Assembly (NCBI GenBank): GCA_022843625.1 | Contig: JALHNH010000057.1 | Coordinates: forward strand, 1 to 35,971 | DNA from: Bryobacter sp. | GTDB taxonomy: Bacteria; Acidobacteriota; Terriglobia; Bryobacterales; Bryobacteraceae | Length of the DNA: 35,971 bases | Direction: 5' to 3' | Shown: positions 1 to 7,445 of the stretch, one piece after another | Layout: every line of letters starts with the position of its first letter | Numbering within the stretch: position 1 is the stretch's first letter | Notes under the pieces: generated by a model | Database searches by the model: none | The model's input: only the letters and a program-made list of their open reading frames with translations | What the model was told of the DNA's origin: nothing | Translations under genes and position numbers: made by a program

Positions 1-50
1 ACCCACAACTCCCCCTATCGGATCGATAGACCCCTATGCCTTGAAAATCC

Positions 51-65
51 CCGCCCGCAGGGCGG
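51..65. other. Short GC-rich inverted repeat
   Basis: A perfect 6 bp stem (CCGCCC / GGGCGG) with a 3 nt loop lies in the 179 bp before the first gene. It has no run of T on the plus side; read on the minus strand it is followed by GGATTTT. It could be a weak terminator of a gene outside the window or a simple extragenic hairpin. Nothing else is recognisable in positions 1-179. Confidence 0.25.
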
Positions 66-179
66 AATCTTCCCTCTTCCACCACTCTCCAATCCTCATT
101 TTCACTCTGAGCCAAAACAAATGAAGCTGATCCATACCTCTCCGGACAAGGCGATCGCTTCAGTGAAAGAGAACATAAC

Positions 180-575
180 ATGGGCCAAGGCACAGACCAG
201 ATAGAACAAGAGATTGAATCTCAGCGGAAGGAACTCGGTAAGAATTTAATGCAGCTTGAAACCAAAACAAAAGAATTAACCGACTGGCGAGTTCATTTCC
301 AAAAGCGGCCCATGGCTATGTTGGGTTTAGCTTTTGGCGGGGGCCTGATTCTCGCGGGTCTGCTCGGCGGCGGTCGTCGAAGGCATATTTCGATCAATCA
401 AAATCTTGAAAAAGCCGCTCCTTCACCGCACTACGACCAGATTCAGGAGACTTGGGATACCGTCAAAGGTGCATTGATCGGGGTGGCCGCAACTCGTGTT
501 AAGGATTTCGTAGGCGAATTCATTCCAGGTTTTCAAGAGCAGATTCGTGCCGCCGAGACAAAAAGAAGAGCCTAA
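180..575 (+). CDS. DUF3618-like small membrane protein
   Basis: This 131 residue protein has a charged, heptad-like N-terminal helix (about residues 5-40, rich in Glu, Gln and Lys). One glycine-rich membrane segment follows at about 45-65, then a basic patch (GGRRRH) and a soluble tail. This is the layout of DUF3618 and ElaB/YqjD-type proteins, which sit in the inner membrane and are often found with YihY/BrkB proteins and other envelope-stress genes. A YihY gene begins 12 bp downstream, so the two probably share a transcript. An AAAGAG-like ribosome site lies about 10 nt before the ATG. Family assignment rests on layout and the N-terminal pattern; no catalytic function is expected. Confidence 0.6.
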   Translation: MGQGTDQIEQEIESQRKELGKNLMQLETKTKELTDWRVHFQKRPMAMLGLAFGGGLILAGLLGGGRRRHISINQNLEKAAPSPHYDQIQETWDTVKGALIGVAATRVKDFVGEFIPGFQEQIRAAETKRRA

Positions 576-587
576 ACTTTATCTGAC

Positions 588-1445
588 ATGTCAGCCTTGA
601 CATTGATCCGAAATACCTTCTCATCCTGGGTCGACCACGAAGCCCCACGCTTGGGTGCGGCGCTCGCCTTTTACACTCTTCTTTCCTTGGCCCCGTTGAT
701 GATTTTGATCGTTGCTCTGGGAGCTTTTGTCTTTGGGTTTCCTTCAGCTCAATCTCAAATCCTGTATCAAGTCAGCAGCATGCTAGGGCAGGAGGGGGCA
801 GATGCCGTGAAGTCCATTATCGAAAAGGCCCAAAAGCCCTCTGACAGCATCACTGCTTCACTTCTCGGAATGGCTATGCTGCTTTTTGGCGCCTCTGGCG
901 TATTCGAAGAACTGCGATCTGCGCTAAACAAAATCTGGAATGTGGAACCGGTGCGCAGCGGCCACATCCTAGCCCTCATCAGGGAGCGATTCTTTTCTTT
1001 TGGAATGGTTCTGGCGATAGGTTTCCTTCTGCTTGTATCGCTTGTCTTCAGCGCGGGCATCGCAGCGCTTGGCAACTTTTACAGTGGATTTCTACCTACG
1101 CCTGAATGGGTTCTGCAGGCGGTGAACCTAATAGTTTCTTTCCTGTCCATTTCTTTTGTCTTCGCTTTGATATTCAAATACGTCCCTCAAGCGAATGTGG
1201 CCTGGAAAGACGTCAGGGTCGGCGCACTGCTTACTGCTTTACTCTTCACCATTGGTAAATTCCTGATTGGGCTCTATCTAGGCAAGGCAGCGGTGGGATC
1301 GGCATACGGAGCCGCAGGTTCCCTTGTGGTAATCATCGTTTGGGTTTACTATTCGTCCCAAATTTTCTTCCTCGGTGCCGAGTTTACGCACGCCCTCGCA
1401 AACCTGAAAGCAAAAGAGAAGCAGGTTCAGAACTTCAACCAATAA
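588..1445 (+). CDS. YihY/virulence factor BrkB family membrane protein
   Basis: This 285 residue polytopic inner-membrane protein has about six hydrophobic segments. The family signatures are a start like WxxHEAPRLGAALAFYTLLSLAPL, a central ALNKIWNVEP motif, KYVPQANVAWKDVRVGALLTALLF, and a C-terminal GAAGSLVVIIVWVYYSSQIFFLGAEFT. These match the YihY/BrkB family (once wrongly called RNase BN). The molecular role is not established; transport or envelope functions have been proposed. It lies 12 bp after a DUF3618-like gene. Its 3' end overlaps by 19 bp the end of the convergent gene at 1427-1897, so no terminator separates them. Confidence 0.9.
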   Translation: MSALTLIRNTFSSWVDHEAPRLGAALAFYTLLSLAPLMILIVALGAFVFGFPSAQSQILYQVSSMLGQEGADAVKSIIEKAQKPSDSITASLLGMAMLLFGASGVFEELRSALNKIWNVEPVRSGHILALIRERFFSFGMVLAIGFLLLVSLVFSAGIAALGNFYSGFLPTPEWVLQAVNLIVSFLSISFVFALIFKYVPQANVAWKDVRVGALLTALLFTIGKFLIGLYLGKAAVGSAYGAAGSLVVIIVWVYYSSQIFFLGAEFTHALANLKAKEKQVQNFNQ

Positions 1446-1897
1446 GTCCGCACCACCTTGGCATGCAGGCTTGACCGCGGATAATCTCGGTCCTGCAGAT
1501 TCGGCAGAAAAACCTGTTCCATCCCGCCCGGCCGGCCAAACAGCGGCGACGATTTCCCCACCCAACCATAGACTTGTTTCGTCAACTCAATCTCAACCAC
1601 GCACAACTGCGAATTCCCCGAAGGCAAAGCCATAAACTGCGCCACATAATTCCGAAAGAGCCGCCCACTCCCCTTGGCGTCCTTCTGCAACTCGGTAAAC
1701 ACATCCTCCGGCATCCACCAAACCCCGTCAAAGTAAGCACCCGTAGCCAGCCGCAACAACCGGAAGAGCCTCGTCCCCACCGGCAGCGCCTGCTTCACCG
1801 GGTTCCCCGCAAAAGCCACCAGCGAATCATAGCTGGTCTTCCGCGTAGTCGCCCAGCGAACCTCATCAAAGCCCAAGCTCTGATTCAGATAAGTCAA
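1427..1897 (-). CDS. Hypothetical protein
   Basis: This is a 156 residue protein that I do not recognise. It has no signal peptide or membrane helix. The middle is aromatic and basic (TRLFRLLRL, then FDGVWWMPEDVF) and the C-terminal half is moderately basic. The frame opens at a TTG (1897) with an AAGG-type ribosome site about nine bases upstream, and no ATG is available nearby. It follows the MerB-like gene on the same strand after 121 bp with no visible terminator, so co-transcription is possible. It converges on and overlaps the YihY gene by 19 bp. That it is coding rests on the length of the open frame; start and function are uncertain. Confidence 0.5.
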   Translation of the reverse strand: MTYLNQSLGFDEVRWATTRKTSYDSLVAFAGNPVKQALPVGTRLFRLLRLATGAYFDGVWWMPEDVFTELQKDAKGSGRLFRNYVAQFMALPSGNSQLCVVEIELTKQVYGWVGKSSPLFGRPGGMEQVFLPNLQDRDYPRSSLHAKVVRTYWLKF

Positions 1898-2018
1898 AAC
1901 ACACCGCCTTCACTACACCAGCGTCACAAAGCAGGTTTTTGGGCCAAAGCTTGGTGCGTGCTTCCTTCGTCAATCCAACCGGGCCACACCCAAACCGGCT
2001 ACGCATCGCTCTGCCGCC

Positions 2019-2702
2019 CTAAAACTTCCCCTCCCGCGACTGCAACCGCCAAAATTCCGACAGCAACCCAACGCGCTCAAAAATCTCCTGCGCCTCCGCT
2101 ACGCTCCACTTCCTCCACGTTGGGCTCGCATGCGATCCATACCAGACCCGCGCCAAATCCATCACCTGCTGCAGCGGCACCGGCTCACCCATCGCCACTC
2201 CATGCCGCCCACACCAATCCGCAATCTCCTCAGGCGAATGAAACGGCAACACCAGCGAGCAATGCTGATGAACGTTATTCCATGCCCTCGCTGGGGGAAT
2301 CGCAAAGTGCACCCAAATCTCCTCGCTACCCACCACCTGACCATCCACAACCTCAATCACCAGCGCCTCCCGTTCAGCACCAAAGCGAGTATGCACCTTC
2401 ACGCGTCCACGCACCACCACCGCAACCCCAAGCGCACACCACACACACGGTGCCCACCAATTCTTCTTCTCACCCTCCACCCAATTCAGCGTCGGCGTCA
2501 GCGAGAACGGATGCAACACCCAGGGCTCACAAACATGCGGATGCAACACCACACCATGAATGTCCGATAGCCCCCGCAATAAACCCTCAACATCCTCTAC
2601 CCCCAGCCGCGAAGCCAGGGCCGCATTCGAAGGGCAAACGCCATCCTCTACCAGCCCCATCACCAATTCATAATGCAGCCGCGTGAGCGCCTCTTCATTC
2701 AT
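2019..2702 (-). CDS. MerB-like (alkylmercury lyase family) protein with altered active site
   Basis: This is a 227 residue protein with an N-terminal winged-helix-like part (about 1-50) and a MerB-type core. In MerB the catalytic residues are two Cys and one Asp (Cys96, Asp99, Cys159 in the R831b enzyme). Here WCALG at 88-92 lines up with the WCALD motif: the first Cys is kept (C89) but the Asp is Gly (G92). C148 in HQHCSLVLPF fits the second Cys, and FHSPEEIADW matches the following helix. The start at 2702 was chosen because a GGTGGG site precedes it and because longer versions run into the terminator hairpin of the upstream gene. Activity on organomercurials is doubtful without the Asp, and no merA, merR or merT is near. 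A MerB-fold protein of other function is more likely. Confidence 0.65.
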   Translation of the reverse strand: MNEEALTRLHYELVMGLVEDGVCPSNAALASRLGVEDVEGLLRGLSDIHGVVLHPHVCEPWVLHPFSLTPTLNWVEGEKKNWWAPCVWCALGVAVVVRGRVKVHTRFGAEREALVIEVVDGQVVGSEEIWVHFAIPPARAWNNVHQHCSLVLPFHSPEEIADWCGRHGVAMGEPVPLQQVMDLARVWYGSHASPTWRKWSVAEAQEIFERVGLLSEFWRLQSREGKF

Positions 2703-2710
2703 CCCACCAA

Positions 2711-2737
2711 AATAACAGGGCCCCATTTCTGGGGCCC
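2711..2737 (-). terminator. Rho-independent terminator after iorB-type gene
   Basis: On the minus strand a perfect 7 bp GC stem (GGGGCCC / GGGCCCC, 6 nt loop AGAAAT; plus positions 2718-2737) is followed by TGTTATTTT. It lies 30 bp after the stop of the molybdenum hydroxylase large subunit and just before the MerB-like start, so it should end the two-gene minus-strand operon. Confidence 0.65.
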
Positions 2738-2767
2738 CATCTTCCAATGATTCTGTTCAAGCCAGCC

Positions 2768-4945
2768 TTAGGCCCACTTGAATCCTTCCTTCGCCATCGG
2801 CAAGGTCCGAACACGAATCCCACTCGCCGCAAAGATCGCATTCGAAATCGCAGGCAGCACGGGCGGCAATGGTGGCTCACCCAATCCAGTCGGTGAATTC
2901 TTGCTCTTGATGAAGTGCACTTCAATCTCCGGCGGTGCCTGCTTCATCCGCACCATCTGGTGCTGATGAAAGTTGGTCTGCACGGTCCGGCCGCGATCAA
3001 TCGTGATTTCCTGCGCCATCAACTCGCTCATGCCGTCGATGATTGCGCCCTCCACCTGATTCTTCGCGCTGCTCGGGTGAATGATCTCGCTACCGACATC
3101 ACCCACTGCCCAAACCTTGTGTACCTTCACACGCTTTTGCGCATCGACACTCACCTCAGCCACCTGGGCAAAATACCCGCTGTGACTGTAATGGAAGCCA
3201 ACGCCCATCCCCGTGCCCTTAGCCAGCTTGCGCTTGCCCCAGCCACTCTTCTCGGCCACCAACTGCAGGCAAGCCTTCATGCGTCCTGCATCATAAGCTT
3301 CCATTCCCTTGCCCACAACAGGCTGGTCACCCAGCAGGTCCAGACGGAACTGCACAGGGTCCTTACCCGCAGCATGAGCCAGCTCATCGATAAAGGAATG
3401 GATCACCCACGCCAGCGAATTCGACCTCGGCGCACGCAGCGGCCCCGTCGGTACCTTCGTCGGAATCAGTGTTGCTTCCAGGCCAAAGTTCGATACAAAG
3501 TTCGCCGGAAAATCTCCCGGTGAAATGTTCGACGAAGACACAAACTTTTCGCCTTCACCAAAGCTCACAAAGTGATCGTGCCATCCAACGATCTTGCCGC
3601 TGGCATCCACCGCTCCACGCATATGCTGATACCCGCCAGGGCGATAAAAGTCATGCCGCATATCGTCTTCGCGGGTCCACAACAGCTTGATCGGCGTTCC
3701 CGGAATCTGCTTCGCAATCCATGCCGCTTCAATCATGTAGTCATTGGCAAGACGACGGCCAAAGCCGCCACCGGTGCGCAACTGGTGCACGGTGATATCG
3801 GCCGGCTTGAGGCCCAGCGCACTGGCTGCCATCTGCTGGCCGCGTCCCGGAGTCTGGCTCGGAGCCCAAACTTCCAGCTTGCCGTCCACAAAGCGTGCCG
3901 CGCAATTGCCCGGCTCCATCTGTGCGTGCGAGATAAACGGATACTGATACTTCGCATCCACTTTCTTCACTCCGCCAGCGATGGCAGCTTCCACATCGCC
4001 ATCCTTACGAATGGCAAACGCAGGCTTGGCCGCAAACAATTCCTTAGCCTTGGCATCGTAACCAACGCTGGTATGCGAAACCGTCGGGCCTTCTTCCCAA
4101 ACCACTTTCAGCTTCTTGCGGGCTTCATTGGCATACCACCACTTCTCAGCCACAATCGCCACACCGCTCGCCAGGCTCGACACATCGCCATTGCCTTCGA
4201 CGATAAACGCATGCGTCACGCGAGGCATCTTCTTGATCTCATCGAGGTTCGCGCTAACAGCCTTGCCACCATAAACAGGGCACTTCTCGTAAACCGCAAA
4301 CAGCATGCCCGGCAGCTTGAAGTCGATACTGTAGATCGGCTTACCGGTCACCATCGCCGGCAGATCGATCGTCGGCATGCTCTTGCCAATGATCTTGTAA
4401 TCCTTGGCATCCTTCGGCTTCACTTGATCCGGCTTCGGCATCGGCAGCGCAGCGGCCTTCGAAGCAATCTCGCCATAGCTCACACTCTTGCCACTGGCCT
4501 TGTGCAGCACGCGGCCCATCTCGGTCGAGCACTCTTCCGCCGGCACACCAAGGCTCGCCGCCCCGGCCTGCACCAGCATCAGACGCGCCGTCGCACCCAC
4601 CTGCCGCAACAGATCCCAGTTGTTCGGAGTAGACCGGCTACCGCCAGCAGACTGCGAACCAAACTTCACTTCATCCAGGTCGCCCTGCACAACGCGCACA
4701 AGCTTCCAGTCGATATCGAGTTCTTCAGCCAGAATCATCGGCAGCGCGGTCTTGATGCCCTGGCCCATTTCCGGATTCTTGCCCGTCAGCGTAACCATGC
4801 CATCCGGCGCGATCTTCACAAATGCATTCGGATCCAGCGGAGCCTGTGCCCGGCGAGGACCTTGTGCCAGCGCCTCATGCCCGCCAATCAACATTCCGCC
4901 ACCGCTAAGCAGCGACACCTTCAGAAAGAAGCGACGGCTATTCAT
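2768..4945 (-). CDS. Xanthine dehydrogenase family molybdopterin-binding subunit (IorB-like)
   Basis: This 725 residue protein is the large catalytic subunit of a molybdenum hydroxylase, closest in type to isoquinoline 1-oxidoreductase beta and membrane aldehyde dehydrogenases. It begins with a twin-arginine signal (SRRFFLKVSLLSGG, then EALAQ), so the complex is probably folded in the cytoplasm and exported. Family landmarks are GKNPEMGQGIKTALPMILAEEL near the N terminus, TGGGFGRR in the middle (molybdopterin contact) and the C-terminal GLGEPPLPPVLPAI segment carrying the conserved catalytic Glu. Its start overlaps the end of the 2Fe-2S subunit gene by 8 bp, showing coupled translation. There is no FAD subunit gene, as usual for IorAB, so electrons probably pass to a cytochrome or other carrier. 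The substrate cannot be read from sequence. Confidence 0.92.
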   Translation of the reverse strand: MNSRRFFLKVSLLSGGGMLIGGHEALAQGPRRAQAPLDPNAFVKIAPDGMVTLTGKNPEMGQGIKTALPMILAEELDIDWKLVRVVQGDLDEVKFGSQSAGGSRSTPNNWDLLRQVGATARLMLVQAGAASLGVPAEECSTEMGRVLHKASGKSVSYGEIASKAAALPMPKPDQVKPKDAKDYKIIGKSMPTIDLPAMVTGKPIYSIDFKLPGMLFAVYEKCPVYGGKAVSANLDEIKKMPRVTHAFIVEGNGDVSSLASGVAIVAEKWWYANEARKKLKVVWEEGPTVSHTSVGYDAKAKELFAAKPAFAIRKDGDVEAAIAGGVKKVDAKYQYPFISHAQMEPGNCAARFVDGKLEVWAPSQTPGRGQQMAASALGLKPADITVHQLRTGGGFGRRLANDYMIEAAWIAKQIPGTPIKLLWTREDDMRHDFYRPGGYQHMRGAVDASGKIVGWHDHFVSFGEGEKFVSSSNISPGDFPANFVSNFGLEATLIPTKVPTGPLRAPRSNSLAWVIHSFIDELAHAAGKDPVQFRLDLLGDQPVVGKGMEAYDAGRMKACLQLVAEKSGWGKRKLAKGTGMGVGFHYSHSGYFAQVAEVSVDAQKRVKVHKVWAVGDVGSEIIHPSSAKNQVEGAIIDGMSELMAQEITIDRGRTVQTNFHQHQMVRMKQAPPEIEVHFIKSKNSPTGLGEPPLPPVLPAISNAIFAASGIRVRTLPMAKEGFKWA

Positions 4946-5429
4946 TGTTGTTAGCCCCCGATGCGTTAGAGGTCTGCATCAAACGAGCCGCCAGATGGAC
5001 GGCCTTCTTGATACGCGTATAGGTTCCGCAACGGCAAAGGTTTCCATCGAGAGCATTCTCGATCTCGGCATCGGTCGGGTTGGAATTCTTCGCAAGCAAC
5101 GCTGCCGCAGTCATCAATTGACCCGCCTGGCAGTAACCGCATTGTGGTACATCCATTTCCATCCACGCCTTCTGCAGTGCATGTGCCCCCTCAGGCGACA
5201 GCCCTTCAATGGTCGTGATCTTCTTGCCAGCCACCGACGACACAGGCGTCAGGCACGAGCGAATCGGCACCCCATCCTGATGTACAGTACAAGCACCGCA
5301 TTGTCCAGCACCACACCCAAACTTCGTGCCGCACATTTCCAACTCATCGCGTAACACCCACAAAAGTGGCATGTTCGCTGGAACCTCAACACTGACGGGC
5401 TTCCCGTTCAGCGTCATCGCTATAGCCAT
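4938..5429 (-). CDS. (2Fe-2S)-binding subunit of molybdenum hydroxylase (IorA-like)
   Basis: This is a 163 residue iron-sulfur subunit. It has an N-terminal plant-ferredoxin-type cluster motif (CGTKFGCGAGQCGACTVH, then the fourth Cys in RSCLTPV) and the C-terminal helical [2Fe-2S]-binding domain with CGYCQAGQ and CRCGTY. It passes electrons from the molybdenum site of the partner subunit encoded directly downstream (8 bp overlap). The ATG at 5429 was preferred to a TTG two codons upstream because AAAGGAG lies exactly seven bases before it. The small subunit has no signal of its own and is probably carried out of the cell by the partner's Tat signal, as known for this family. The gene is divergent from the CocE-type hydrolase. 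Confidence 0.93.
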   Translation of the reverse strand: MAIAMTLNGKPVSVEVPANMPLLWVLRDELEMCGTKFGCGAGQCGACTVHQDGVPIRSCLTPVSSVAGKKITTIEGLSPEGAHALQKAWMEMDVPQCGYCQAGQLMTAAALLAKNSNPTDAEIENALDGNLCRCGTYTRIKKAVHLAARLMQTSNASGANNNE

Positions 5430-5436
5430 TGGCAAA

Positions 5437-5443
5437 CTCCTTT
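5437..5443 (-). promoter_or_regulatory. Strong ribosome binding site of the iorA-like gene
   Basis: AAAGGAG on the minus strand stands seven bases before the ATG at 5429. It decides that start over the TTG at 5435, which would leave only one base of spacing. Confidence 0.8.
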
Positions 5444-5464
5444 CTGTTATTGTGGCATCACTCT

Positions 5465-7294
5465 ATGCTGCGCCGCGCCACCCTTCTCCTGATCCTTGCT
5501 CTTGCCGCCATCGCCCAAACCACCCAGATGGTCCCCATGCGAGACGGCATCAAACTCGCCACCGACATCTACCTGCCCAAAAGTGAAGGCAAATTCCCGG
5601 TTCTCCTCACCAGAACCCCTTACAGCAAGGGTCGCGGCGCCAACGCCTTCAGCAAAGCAATGAATGCCGCCGGATACGCCGTCGTCATCCAGGACGTCCG
5701 CGGCCGCTATGACTCCGAAGGCCACTGGATCCCCATCAAAGACGATCCAAACGACGGCTTCGACACCGCCAAATGGATCGGCGAACAAGCCTGGTGCGAC
5801 GGCAACATCGGCACCTTTGGCTCTTCCTACGGCGGAGCCACCCAACACGCCATGGCCATCGCGAACGCCCCCAACATCAAGGCCATGATCCCCCGCAACG
5901 CCATGACCAACTTCGGTCGCTACGGCATGCGCCACAACGGCGCCTTCGAGCTCCGCTGGTTCAACTGGGTCGCCACTCTCGGCAACGCCGCAGGAACCTC
6001 CCTTGCCATGCCAGCAGCCAAACGGGCCACCACAGACCCCCAGGCCGCACAAGCCCTCGCCGACTTCGGCAATCAAGTCCAGCAATACGTCCGCGCCCTA
6101 CCCCTCCGCCCCGGCACCACGCCCCTCAAGTTCGCCCCCGACTACGAATCCTGGCTCATCGAAGCCATGAGCCACAGTGATCACGACAAGTTCTGGCAAG
6201 ACCACGGCTCAAGCGTCATCGACCATCTCAAGGAATACAAAGACGTTCCCGCCTATCACACCACCGGCTGGTACGACTCCTGGGGCACCTCCGTTGCCAA
6301 CCTAAACTTCATCGAACTCACCAAAACAAAGAAGAGCCTCCAGCGCCTGATTGTCGGCCCCTGGATCCACAGCTCAGAAAATCTCGACCACGCCGGCATG
6401 GCCCAATTCACCCCCGACGCCTCACTCGATCTCAACGCCTTCCACATCCGCTGGTACGACCGCTGGCTCAAGAACATCGACAACGGCGTCGACAAAGAAC
6501 CACCCGTCCGCATCTATGTGATGGGCGGCGGCGATGCCCACAAGACCCCCGAAGGCCGTATTTTCGTAGGCGGCCAGTGGCGAACCGAGAACGAATGGCC
6601 ACTAGCCCGCACAAAGTACACCCCCTTCTACCTCAACGCCAAAAACGAACTCACCCAAGCGAAGCCATCAAACAACCCGCCCATCTCCTATCAGGCAGAC
6701 CCGGCCAACCCCGTCCCAACCCTCGGTGGCAACGTCTCTTCCCAAGGCACCCTCATGTTCCAGGGCGCAGCCGACCAGAAGTGCCGCACCGGCTTCTGGC
6801 TCTGCAAAGACGATAAACCCCTCTCCTCCCGCAACGACATCGTAGTCTTCCAAACTCCCGTACTCGACAAAGACATTGAAGTCACCGGCCGTCTCGTAGT
6901 CAAGCTCTGGGCCTCATCGGACGGTCCCGATACAGACTTCACCGCCAAGCTAATTGACGTCTACCCACCCAGCAAAGACTTCCCCGCCGGCGTCGACCTC
7001 AACATCGGCGACAGCATCATTCGAGCCCGCTACCGCGAGACCCTCACAAAGCAAACCCTCCTCAAGCCCAACCAGCCTGCCGAGTACACGATTGAGATGT
7101 ACCCAACATCGCTGGTCTTCAAGAAAGGCCACCGCATCCGCCTCGACATCTCAAGCTCCAACTTCCCCCGCTTCGACATCAACCCAAACACAGGCGAGCC
7201 CCTCAACAACAACCGAAGCACCCGCATCGCCACCAACACCATCTATCTGGATCCCCAGCACCCCTCACACATCATCCTCCCGGTCATCCCTTAA
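5465..7294 (+). CDS. CocE/NonD family hydrolase (X-Pro dipeptidyl-peptidase-like), secreted
   Basis: This 609 residue serine hydrolase begins with a Sec signal peptide (MLRRATLLLILALAAIAQ), which fixes the start at 5465 rather than the longer open frame from 5429. The alpha/beta-hydrolase domain opens with MVPMRDGIKLATDIYLP, typical of the CocE/NonD family. It has the nucleophile elbow GSSYGG (Ser about 121), a helical cap, and a His in the later HSSENLDHAG part. The last 200 residues form the jelly-roll X-Pro dipeptidyl-peptidase C-terminal domain (TGRLVVKLWASSDGPDTDF, and HRIRLDISSSNFPRF near the end). Members cleave esters, amides or acyl groups; the substrate is unknown. Only 35 bp separate it from the divergent iorA-like gene, so the promoters must overlap that gene's start. 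No SD is obvious. Confidence 0.9.
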   Translation: MLRRATLLLILALAAIAQTTQMVPMRDGIKLATDIYLPKSEGKFPVLLTRTPYSKGRGANAFSKAMNAAGYAVVIQDVRGRYDSEGHWIPIKDDPNDGFDTAKWIGEQAWCDGNIGTFGSSYGGATQHAMAIANAPNIKAMIPRNAMTNFGRYGMRHNGAFELRWFNWVATLGNAAGTSLAMPAAKRATTDPQAAQALADFGNQVQQYVRALPLRPGTTPLKFAPDYESWLIEAMSHSDHDKFWQDHGSSVIDHLKEYKDVPAYHTTGWYDSWGTSVANLNFIELTKTKKSLQRLIVGPWIHSSENLDHAGMAQFTPDASLDLNAFHIRWYDRWLKNIDNGVDKEPPVRIYVMGGGDAHKTPEGRIFVGGQWRTENEWPLARTKYTPFYLNAKNELTQAKPSNNPPISYQADPANPVPTLGGNVSSQGTLMFQGAADQKCRTGFWLCKDDKPLSSRNDIVVFQTPVLDKDIEVTGRLVVKLWASSDGPDTDFTAKLIDVYPPSKDFPAGVDLNIGDSIIRARYRETLTKQTLLKPNQPAEYTIEMYPTSLVFKKGHRIRLDISSSNFPRFDINPNTGEPLNNNRSTRIATNTIYLDPQHPSHIILPVIP

Positions 7295-7445
7295 TGGCCC
7301 TCAAGGTGCAATCGGCGTTTTAATGCGGACTCAATTGGGGGCAATCCAGCCGGCAAAGATCAATGAACTTCCTGCCTAAGCAGAGAATACTTCGACATCA
7401 ACCCCGAGCAATCTAACAACCTGTTACGCTATGAGGCACTCTATC

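Noticed and set aside
121..204. 27-codon frame starting at ATG 121 and overlapping the first gene
   Set aside because: No ribosome site and no recognisable sequence; it runs into the DUF3618-like gene in another frame and is probably chance.
1574..2686. Long plus-strand open frame of 370 codons
   Set aside because: Very rich in Pro, Ala, Ser and His with no domain; it is the antisense of the MerB-like gene and its neighbour, an effect of high GC.
3572..4954. 460-codon plus-strand open frame
   Set aside because: Arg/His-rich composition and exact antisense position to the molybdenum hydroxylase gene show it is a shadow.
7295..7445. Search for a promoter or terminator between the CocE gene and the first cassette
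   Set aside because: No convincing -35/-10 pair or hairpin with a T run was found; only the TGAGG ribosome site is supportable.
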